Assembly (NCBI RefSeq): GCF_900177675.1
Contig: NZ_FXWM01000001.1
Span: 505,001-569,000 of the forward strand
DNA length: 64,000 nt
Direction of reading: 5' to 3'
Origin: Bacillus sp. OV166
GTDB lineage: Bacteria > Bacillota > Bacilli > Bacillales > Cytobacillaceae
The position numbers were made by a program, and so were the translations under genes. This document shows positions 32,299-39,068 of the stretch, piece after piece. The notes below the pieces were generated by a model. The model had not been told where the DNA came from. It made no database searches and saw only the letters and a program-made list of their open reading frames with translations. The stretch's first letter is position 1, and every line of letters begins with the position of its first letter.

Positions 32299-33102
32299 AT
32301 GGAACGTTTTTTTAAAACGAAGGAATTTGAAGGCTATCAAGATATCTTCCAGGAAGAAAGTCCGCTCTTAAAATATTTAGCCTTTGGGAAAATTTCGTTA
32401 AAAGCGGGTCAGGAATACACAAGCGAAACTAACGGTTTTGAAACCGCTCTTGTTCTTTTAAAGGGGACTGCCACCATAGCTTGTGAGGGCCAGACATGGA
32501 ATCAGTTAGGCGGACGCGAGAATGTTTTCAGCGGAAAAGCAACAACGGCCTATATCCCTTGTCATTCAGAGTATGTAATCAAGGGAGAAACAGATTTGGA
32601 TGTTGCTGTTTGTAAAGTTAAGGCAGAAGAAAAATTCGAGCCTTTTGTCGTCAGACCAGACGATGTCGTTATTCATCAGCGTGGAAAAAACAATTGGAAA
32701 CGCGAAGTTCACGACATTATCGCTGACAATGCGAATGGCAGAGTCCAGCGAATGATCTTAGGCGAAACATTTAATTATGCAGGAGAATGGTCCAGTTATC
32801 CACCTCACAAGCATGATGGCGAGCATTATCCTGAAGAGCCAAACTTAGAGGAAATCTATCATTATCAAGCGAATCCAGAGCAAGGATTCGGTGTGCAGCT
32901 TCATTATACAAAAGATGGCAGCATTGATGACGCTTATATCATTCGTAATGGCGACAGCTTCGCGATCGATAAGGGGTATCACCCAGTAAATGCTGCGGGA
33001 GGTTACCAGGTTTACTATTTGTGGTTCATGGCTGGAGAAGAAGGAAGAACCTTGAAGCCATATGATGACCCAGATCACAAGTGGGTTCATTCTCTAAATT
33101 AA
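32299..33102 (+). CDS. IolB/KduI-family isomerase
   Basis: A 267-aa double-cupin protein close to 5-deoxy-glucuronate isomerase (IolB). The metal site is visible as PPHKHDG (two His), EEIYHYQ (Glu and His) and GYHPV (His) in the C-terminal cupin. The motif GETFNYAGEWSSYPPHKHDG is typical of IolB. No other inositol gene is present; it lies 4 bp after the regulator and before uxaA and uxaB. It may therefore isomerise a hexuronate (the UxaC step) rather than an inositol intermediate. That is inference; the family assignment is firm. Confidence 0.85.
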   Translation: MERFFKTKEFEGYQDIFQEESPLLKYLAFGKISLKAGQEYTSETNGFETALVLLKGTATIACEGQTWNQLGGRENVFSGKATTAYIPCHSEYVIKGETDLDVAVCKVKAEEKFEPFVVRPDDVVIHQRGKNNWKREVHDIIADNANGRVQRMILGETFNYAGEWSSYPPHKHDGEHYPEEPNLEEIYHYQANPEQGFGVQLHYTKDGSIDDAYIIRNGDSFAIDKGYHPVNAAGGYQVYYLWFMAGEEGRTLKPYDDPDHKWVHSLN

Positions 33103-33118
33103 ATATTTAGGAAATTAG

Positions 33119-33158
33119 ACAATAGACATAGCTAGACTTATCCGGCTATGTCTATTGT
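33119..33158 (+). terminator. Hairpin between the IolB-like gene and uxaA
   Basis: ACAATAGACATAGC (33119-33132) pairs perfectly with GCTATGTCTATTGT (33145-33158), followed by TTGTCC. It may attenuate or protect the transcript. It contains a spurious ATG (33148) in the uxaA frame. Confidence 0.65.
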
Positions 33159-33189
33159 TTGTCCAAATTCTATCGAAAAGGGTGTAATC

Positions 33190-34692
33190 ATGAAAGATAA
33201 AGCTACTTATCTACTTATTCATCCAGATGATTCAGTGTGTGTCGCTTTGCGCGATTTACCTGTAGGTGAAGAAATTTTAATCAATAGTAAAAAAATTACC
33301 CTGAAAACAGATGTTTCTTTTGGTCATAAGATTGCCATCAAAAAAATTTCAATTACGGAAAACATCCTAAAGTTTGGATACCCCATTGGCTCGGCCAAAT
33401 CAGATATTGAGGAAGGAGAATGGGTTCATACCCATAATGTTCAAACCAATTTAGGCGAGAAATTAGATTATCAATACAATCAGAGATCAAGCGAAGAAGT
33501 CAAAGTGCTGGCTTCAGACTGCACCTTTAAGGGATATGTGCGAAATAACGGCGAGGTAGGCATTCGCAATGAAATTTGGATAATCAATACAGTAGGCTGC
33601 ATTAACAAAACAGCTGAGCTTCTCGCGAAAATGGGTACTGAAACCCATAAAGACCGTGACATTGACGGAGTGTTTCATTTTCCTCATCCGTTCGGCTGTT
33701 CCCAGCTTGGAGATGACTTGGTCAATACACAAAAAATACTGGCCAATCTTGTAAATCATCCGAATGCTGCGGGAATTCTCGTATTAGGCCTTGGATGTGA
33801 AAACAATTATGTGGACCTATTTAAACAGTCCATTGGTGAATATGAGAGTGAACGTGTAAAATTTTTAGAAGTCCAAAAAGCGGACGACGAATTGGAAGAA
33901 GGACTGACTCTTATTAGTGAATTGGTCGATTATGCGGAAGGATTTAAACGCCAGCCGGTTCCAGTTTCTAAGCTTAAGGTAGGTCTAAAGTGCGGAGGAT
34001 CAGACGGTTTTTCAGGGATAACCGGTAATCCGCTTGTCGGGGCTTTTTCTGATCTGTTAGTGGAACGAGGGGGAACGACGATCATGACGGAAGTTCCTGA
34101 GATGTTTGGGGCAGAAACCATACTCATGTACCGGGCTACGAATGAAGATGTATTTTTGAAAACAGTGGATTTAGTTAATGACTTTAAGGAATATTTCATC
34201 CGCCATGACCAGGTGATTTACGAGAACCCATCTCCAGGAAATAAAGCAGGCGGTATTACAACCTTGGAGGAAAAATCGCTAGGCTGTGTTCAAAAAGGCG
34301 GATTTAGTGAAGTAGTGGATGTTTTACCTTATGGAGAACGGGTTACCAAAACAGGATTGAATCTGGTGGAAGGACCTGGGAATGATTTGGTATCTGTTAC
34401 GGCATTAGCAGCATCTGGGGCCCATATCGTATTGTTTACTACGGGCAGAGGGACTCCCTTTGGCGGTCCGGTCCCAACTGTAAAAATTTCTACCAATACT
34501 GCACTTTTCGAGAAAAAGAAAAATTGGATTGACTATAATGCTGGGCAGCTTATTGAGGGCACGGATATGGATAGCCTGAAACATGATTTCTTTGAATATA
34601 TCGTTAAGCTGGCTTCTGGTGATACCCGAACCAAAAATGAGCAGTATGGGTTTAAGGAAATTGCCATCTTCAAAGATGGTGTCATTCTCTAA
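33190..34692 (+). CDS. uxaA: Altronate dehydratase UxaA
   Basis: A 500-aa dehydratase of the UxaA family, converting D-altronate to 2-keto-3-deoxygluconate. An N-terminal SAF-like domain (about 1-95) is followed by the large domain with conserved cysteine blocks (VGCINKT, PFGCSQLG, LGLGCENN and GLKCGGSDGFSG). I place the start at ATG 33190 after AAAAGGGTG; the longer frame from 33148 would start inside the intercistronic hairpin. It lies 30 bp before uxaB. Confidence 0.93.
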   Translation: MKDKATYLLIHPDDSVCVALRDLPVGEEILINSKKITLKTDVSFGHKIAIKKISITENILKFGYPIGSAKSDIEEGEWVHTHNVQTNLGEKLDYQYNQRSSEEVKVLASDCTFKGYVRNNGEVGIRNEIWIINTVGCINKTAELLAKMGTETHKDRDIDGVFHFPHPFGCSQLGDDLVNTQKILANLVNHPNAAGILVLGLGCENNYVDLFKQSIGEYESERVKFLEVQKADDELEEGLTLISELVDYAEGFKRQPVPVSKLKVGLKCGGSDGFSGITGNPLVGAFSDLLVERGGTTIMTEVPEMFGAETILMYRATNEDVFLKTVDLVNDFKEYFIRHDQVIYENPSPGNKAGGITTLEEKSLGCVQKGGFSEVVDVLPYGERVTKTGLNLVEGPGNDLVSVTALAASGAHIVLFTTGRGTPFGGPVPTVKISTNTALFEKKKNWIDYNAGQLIEGTDMDSLKHDFFEYIVKLASGDTRTKNEQYGFKEIAIFKDGVIL

Positions 34693-34722
34693 GTTAAAAG
34701 ATTCGGGGGAGAGTGTTTTCTC

Positions 34723-36195
34723 ATGAAAAGACTAAGTAAACAATGGTTTACTGAACATAAACACATGGATCAATTACCAGAACGTATCATTCAGTTTGGG
34801 GAAGGGAATTTCTTGCGTGGTTTTATCGACTGGATGGTCCACGAAATGAACAAACAAGGTTTGTTTAACGGGAAAATAGTTGCCATTCAACCAACTCCAC
34901 ACGGGAAAGTGGTTCCGAAGCTGAATGATCAAGATGGTCTGTATACGGTAGCACTTAGGGGAATGGAAAACGGAGAAATTATCGATAAAGTTGAAGTAGT
35001 TTCTTCTATTAGTAGAGGGATCAACCCTTATAACGATTGGCAGGAAGTATTGAAGGTAGCTGAAAATAAGGATATCCGTTTCGTTTTTTCCAATACCACC
35101 GAAGCAGGCTTAAGCTATTCCGCAGAGGAATACAATTCAGAGGAATCACCGCTTTCGTTTCCAGGAAAATTGACAGCTTTTCTCTACCATCGTTACCAGG
35201 TGATGAATGGTGCAGCAGAGGCAGGACTTGTGATATTACCTTGTGAATTACTAGAAGATAATGGGAATCTATTAAGAGAAATTGTCCTGCGCATAGCGAA
35301 CGATTGGAAGCTGCCAGATTCATTCATTGATTGGGTTCAAGCAAGTAATAAATTTTGTAATACACTTGTCGATCGCATCGTTACAGGTTATCCCAAAAAT
35401 GATATTGATGAATATCGAACTAGATTAGGATATGAAGATGAATTGATTACGGTAGGTGAGCCTTATCATTTGTTTGCAATTGAAGCCGATGAAGAGACGG
35501 CTGATGACATACCTTTTCACAAGGCTGGATTGAATGTGTTCTGGTCAGATGTAAGGCCTTTCCGTGATATCAAGGTTAGGATCTTAAATGGCGCACATAC
35601 GATGATGTTTGCGGCAGGATATCTTTCTGGAAAAAAGACGGTGCTCGAGACAATGGAGGATGAACTGTTGCGAGAATACGTCGGACGTGGGATTTATTCG
35701 GAAATTCTTCCAGTAATCAAGATGAACGAGTTTCAAACAAAAGCGTTTGCGGATTCGGTTATCGAGCGTTTCTCCAACCCGTTTAATCAGCATTTTCTCA
35801 GTGATATCGGTTTAAATGCGATATTTAAATATAAGAGCAGACTTTTTCCTACACTGGAGGATTGGACGAATCAAAAGAATAAACTGCCTGAAATCGTATC
35901 GTTCTCGCTTGCGGCTCTATTCGCCTATTACCAGCCAGAACGATTACAGGGCAGCAGTCAGGTCATCCGTGATCAACCAGAAGTGATTGAATTGTTCATG
36001 CATGGCTGGAGTCAACTGAACAATGGAAACGCACGTTTAGAAAACATGGTAAAGACGATCTTATCGACTCAATCCTTATGGGAAAGAGATTTAACTGAAA
36101 TTGATGATTTACCTGAAACCGTATGTCGTTACCTTTCTACGATTGTGGAGTCAGGAATGGAAAATGCCATAGCTATACTAATAGAAAAGGGATAG
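34723..36195 (+). CDS. uxaB: Tagaturonate reductase (altronate oxidoreductase) UxaB
   Basis: A 490-aa NAD-dependent polyol dehydrogenase that reduces D-tagaturonate to D-altronate, the substrate of UxaA. IQFGEGNFLRGFIDWMV (about 23-39) is the N-terminal nucleotide-binding block of the mannitol dehydrogenase family, and KVRILNGAHTMM (about 285-296) carries the catalytic Lys/Asn/His. GGGGGAG precedes the ATG. Eleven bases after its stop begins a cut-off kdgK. Confidence 0.93.
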   Translation: MKRLSKQWFTEHKHMDQLPERIIQFGEGNFLRGFIDWMVHEMNKQGLFNGKIVAIQPTPHGKVVPKLNDQDGLYTVALRGMENGEIIDKVEVVSSISRGINPYNDWQEVLKVAENKDIRFVFSNTTEAGLSYSAEEYNSEESPLSFPGKLTAFLYHRYQVMNGAAEAGLVILPCELLEDNGNLLREIVLRIANDWKLPDSFIDWVQASNKFCNTLVDRIVTGYPKNDIDEYRTRLGYEDELITVGEPYHLFAIEADEETADDIPFHKAGLNVFWSDVRPFRDIKVRILNGAHTMMFAAGYLSGKKTVLETMEDELLREYVGRGIYSEILPVIKMNEFQTKAFADSVIERFSNPFNQHFLSDIGLNAIFKYKSRLFPTLEDWTNQKNKLPEIVSFSLAALFAYYQPERLQGSSQVIRDQPEVIELFMHGWSQLNNGNARLENMVKTILSTQSLWERDLTEIDDLPETVCRYLSTIVESGMENAIAILIEKG

Positions 36196-36206
36196 GGGTT
36201 TAGAAT

Positions 36207-36317
36207 ATGGATGTCGTAACATTTGGGGAAACGATGGTATTGTTCTTTAATTTTCAATTTATATTTATATCAGTAATTAAAATCGATCCAGGCCGCTTTT
36301 CTTATGAACTCCCATGA
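36207..36317 (+). pseudogene. kdgK: Truncated 2-keto-3-deoxygluconate kinase (kdgK remnant)
   Basis: MDVVTFGETMVLF is the canonical N-terminus of KdgK/PfkB sugar kinases. It starts at 36207 with GATAGGGG eight bases upstream, exactly where kdgK should follow uxaB. After about 13 codons the similarity ends in an A/T-rich stretch, and the frame stops at 36317 after 36 codons. The rest of the kinase, and any kdgA, is absent up to the next gene. This looks like a deletion or rearrangement scar. Confidence 0.8.
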
Positions 36318-36507
36318 GCGACACCAAGGGAATTCAACATAGTTGACATTATGTTGAAAAACTTTAGGGGAAGGATTCGGTGGAATTGAGAAGATATTAT
36401 ACAGGGGTGGAGTGCAATTCGAAAACGCTGGGTGAAAGGGGATGATGTGACTATGATAAATGGTGTCCCTTTTGTATGACTGAAATCTACTATTATAGTA
36501 GGAACTC

Positions 36508-36547
36508 GTAAAAAAATAGCCTTTGCTCAACGAGAGCAAAGGCTATT
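36508..36547 (-). terminator. Terminator of the lipoprotein transcript
   Basis: AATAGCCTTTGCTC (36515-36528) pairs with GAGCAAAGGCTATT (36534-36547). On the minus strand the stem is followed by a run of T residues, so it ends the transcript of the gene at 36661-37488. Confidence 0.8.
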
Positions 36548-36573
36548 AAAATAGGGAATACTTTATCATTATT

Positions 36574-36623
36574 CCCTGCCCCGTCCTCCCGCAGGAGTCT
36601 TCGCGCCTTCCGCTCCAATCAAC
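36574..36623. repeat. Left half-copy of the 134-bp element (inverted)
   Basis: The minus strand matches the left part of 23086-23219 (GTTGATTGGAGCGGAA to GACGGGGCAGGG) and then stops, at nearly the same internal point where the copy at 28188-28271 begins. Confidence 0.85.
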
Positions 36624-36660
36624 TTGGCTATAAAACCACAATGACCTTTAACATAGCCTT

Positions 36661-37488
36661 TTATTTTAGAACGTTTATCACAAATGGAACCGTAAATACT
36701 TTGCCATCGTGCTGAAATTGGCCCCATATCTTATAAATGCCTTTTTCAGGAAAAATAGTCATAAAGGTTATCGTTGGACCATTTCCTTCTGTTGTCATCG
36801 GATGGATGTGTAAATACTTTTCCGCATCACTACTCATGGCGACCGCATGCCCCATTGCCCCTAAATAAGGCTGCAGATTTTTAATGGGTTGATGGTTTTT
36901 TGCATCACTAATGGTGAAATTCATATGGACCGTCATTCCAGCCATCATTTGGTCAAAAGAGAGCTTCACTTGTTTGCCATCAACGACTTTGGTTAGCTTC
37001 TGATCAGGGACGAGAGGTTTTCCTTCTGCGGCATCCCCTTCAATCTGGACCCAATGATTTTCTACACTAGGGTCCCCTCCACCCTTCGGAGTAAATTCAG
37101 AGATGAGCTTATAATCTCCGCCGGCGGGGAAACTAGTGGTAAAATCAAATTCGCCATTTCCCTTATATTCTGGATGGATGTGAGAAAAATAAGCTAAATC
37201 CTTACTAACAATAAATAAATGCATTTTTTTCTCATGAACAGTATCGAATGATTGAATCGGTTTATTGGACTGATCCATTATTAGCAGTGAAATGGGTATT
37301 TTCTCATTTGCATTCGGATGATCCTGGATCTTCCAATCAGACTTTGTAGGGATGACACCAGTTGGAGTGGCACTCATATTAGGGTCCATACTCGACTTTT
37401 GGACCCTAACCGGATTACAAGCCGATAAAAACAAGGTATAAAAAAGGATCATAAATAGGATAGATTTTTTCAGTGGGAATTCCTCCAT
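36661..37488 (-). CDS. Lipoprotein with two tandem His-rich domains, possibly metal-binding
   Basis: An exported lipoprotein (signal KKSILFMILFYTLFLSAC with lipobox). The mature part holds the same domain twice: MHLFIVSKDLAYFSHIHP then EFDFTTSFPAGGDYKLISEF (about 89-140), and MGHAVAMSSDAEKYLHIHP then ITFMTIFPEKGIYKIWGQF (about 210-260). The repeated HIHP and nearby Met and His suggest a copper or other metal ligand set, but this is inference. The ATG at 37488 overlaps the GGAGG ribosome site and gives an acidic N-terminus; a CTG at 37473, eight bases after GGAGG, would give the ideal signal start M-KK. It is divergent from two membrane protein genes. Confidence 0.75.
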   Translation of the reverse strand: MEEFPLKKSILFMILFYTLFLSACNPVRVQKSSMDPNMSATPTGVIPTKSDWKIQDHPNANEKIPISLLIMDQSNKPIQSFDTVHEKKMHLFIVSKDLAYFSHIHPEYKGNGEFDFTTSFPAGGDYKLISEFTPKGGGDPSVENHWVQIEGDAAEGKPLVPDQKLTKVVDGKQVKLSFDQMMAGMTVHMNFTISDAKNHQPIKNLQPYLGAMGHAVAMSSDAEKYLHIHPMTTEGNGPTITFMTIFPEKGIYKIWGQFQHDGKVFTVPFVINVLK

Positions 37489-37634
37489 TCAATGATACTT
37501 ACTTTTTTAAAAAATACATTACCTAATTCAACCAATGCAAGAATTTTATGTAATTTATAAAGTTACCTATAGTAAAAATAATGATAATATAGAGAAAAGG
37601 CAGTAAGGAACTAAAAGTGTGGGGGATTGTAAAA

Positions 37635-37862
37635 TTGATTCCATTATATCTATTTCACGTCACATCAGTCCAACATAGTGAAAATTTACTTTTGACATTT
37701 TTAATCTGTAATATTTTTGTTGTCACAGCAGGAATTACGTTTATGTATAAATTATTTCGACAGAAAAATGTTCGGGGCGCGGGAATCACGTTTGCGATTG
37801 CGTTAGCTGTGAATTATATTCTTATTGCCATCTTTGGGGATATATTTGATTTACTTGGATAA
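37635..37862 (+). CDS. Small two-helix membrane protein, unknown function
   Basis: A 75-aa protein with two hydrophobic helices (LLLTFLICNIFVVTAGITF and GITFAIALAVNYILIAIFG) joined by a basic KLFRQKNVRG loop. The start is taken as TTG at 37635, nine bases after GGGGGA; the longer frame from GTG 37617 would include the ribosome site. It is 23 bp from the next membrane protein and likely forms a unit with it. I do not recognise the family. Confidence 0.6.
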   Translation: MIPLYLFHVTSVQHSENLLLTFLICNIFVVTAGITFMYKLFRQKNVRGAGITFAIALAVNYILIAIFGDIFDLLG

Positions 37863-37885
37863 GCGCTAGAGAGGAGCTGATATCG

Positions 37886-38872
37886 TTGAAATATTATCGT
37901 TTATGGGTACTTGCCTTTCTATTAAAATTTATTGGTTCTGCATGGGATGCTTCTTATCATTTTAAATATTTATTTGAGGAATACTCCATTCCCCATATTG
38001 TTAATACCATCGGTTTTGCTTTAGGCGCATGTTTGTTAATTCAAGAGTGGCGACGTTTAAATTATATGGACCGATTTTCTAGAAACCTGATTACAATAGG
38101 CTACGTCATATTCCTAATTGGGATCCCACTAGATTTCACTTATCATATTGCGTATGGAATTGATTTAACCACATGGAGTCCAACCCATTTTATTTATTAT
38201 ATTGGTACAGCAATTATGATTTTTGGGGTCTGGCGTGGTTACTTTCTATATACGAGAGATATTCAACCGTCATGGTGGTCACTTCATACCTGGTTTGCCA
38301 TGTATCTCCTTGAATGCTTGATGTTTCCGAATATGCAACAGGAAAACGGGGCCATTTCATATGATCAATACATTCATGGAAAATCGATTGCCTCAAAGGA
38401 AATCCTTGAACTTATCTCAGATCCTGCCTCACAGATTTTTGGCGGCATTCCGGAATGGGTCTATCCCATCTATACAATTCTAATGGTCACTCTCCTAACA
38501 ATTCTAATCATCCGATATTGCCGCAATTATACCATACCTGTGATGGCGACGGCACTTTATATCCTGTTAAGGTTTGTAGGCAAAGCTATTTTTGCTGCAG
38601 TTGGTTATCCAACCTCTTATGTACCGATAACGCTTTTATTCATTCCTTTATGCTATTTATTGTTTAGAAAAACCCCTCGGTTAGCTGGACTGGCTGGCAG
38701 CCTAGCTTATTTTCTTGCCTTGTTTGCAATCCATAAAACAGGTATTCTCATCACTCCACCCTTAGTATTATGGGAGCTTGCCCCTGTTTTAGTAATTGGT
38801 GTGCTTGTTCCGATGATTCATTCAATGGTAAAACTCTTTCAAATAAGGAAAACTGAAAAAAAGGTAGTGTAG
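37886..38872 (+). CDS. Polytopic membrane protein with intramembrane Asp/His motifs
   Basis: A 328-aa protein with about nine hydrophobic helices. Polar residues sit in or at the helices: GSAWDASYHF (about 17-26), IPLDFTYHIAYGID (about 79-92), and TWSPTHFIYY (about 95-104). Two D-x-x-Y-H patterns suggest a buried metal or proton site, but I do not recognise a named family. TTG start at 37886 with GAGAGGAG upstream. With the small protein before it and the HIHP lipoprotein opposite, it may form an envelope metal or redox system. A terminator follows at once. Confidence 0.65.
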   Translation: MKYYRLWVLAFLLKFIGSAWDASYHFKYLFEEYSIPHIVNTIGFALGACLLIQEWRRLNYMDRFSRNLITIGYVIFLIGIPLDFTYHIAYGIDLTTWSPTHFIYYIGTAIMIFGVWRGYFLYTRDIQPSWWSLHTWFAMYLLECLMFPNMQQENGAISYDQYIHGKSIASKEILELISDPASQIFGGIPEWVYPIYTILMVTLLTILIIRYCRNYTIPVMATALYILLRFVGKAIFAAVGYPTSYVPITLLFIPLCYLLFRKTPRLAGLAGSLAYFLALFAIHKTGILITPPLVLWELAPVLVIGVLVPMIHSMVKLFQIRKTEKKVV

Positions 38873-38874
38873 TG

Positions 38875-38908
38875 AAAATAGCATACAATCGTGTGCTATT
38901 TTTTCTTT
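38875..38908 (+). terminator. Terminator after the membrane protein pair
   Basis: AAAATAGCATAC (38875-38886) pairs with GTGTGCTATTTT (38891-38902) with one wobble, followed by TTCTTTTT. Confidence 0.85.
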
Positions 38909-38929
38909 TTATACTATGTTTGACAATAA

Positions 38930-39002
38930 TGTGAAATCATTCACATATATTGATTAAAAAGTGACGTACTTCACAAATTTTATCGACGCTAGCATTTACA
39001 AT
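38930..39002 (+). promoter_or_regulatory. nirB promoter with two Fnr-type sites
   Basis: TGTGAAATCATTCACA (38930-38945) is an exact TGTGA-N6-TCACA Fnr site. AGTGACGTACTTCACA (38960-38975) is a second with one mismatch. A TACAAT -10 at 38997-39002 would start RNA near 39009, placing the second site at about -41.5, the classical activating position. No good -35 is present, as expected for an activated promoter. Confidence 0.75.
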
Positions 39003-39068
39003 TTAACTATAAAGAAAACCTTACTAACCTTAAAAATATTTATTTAACATATGAGGAGTGATTGATAA

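Larger units (their letters stand above)
36318..36660. other. Gene-free junction with hairpins and a half-copy repeat
   Basis: This gap holds an 8-bp inverted repeat TTCAACAT/ATGTTGAA (36333-36358), a terminator for the minus-strand lipoprotein gene (36515-36547) and the left half-copy of the 134-bp element (36574-36623). A 89-codon minus frame within it has no recognisable character. Confidence 0.6.

Noticed and set aside
33148..33189. Upstream ATG start for uxaA
   Set aside because: This ATG is part of the 3' arm of an intercistronic hairpin and has no ribosome site.
36270..36539. 89-codon minus-strand frame in the kdgK scar region
   Set aside because: It begins in a terminator hairpin, has no ribosome site, and resembles no protein family I know.
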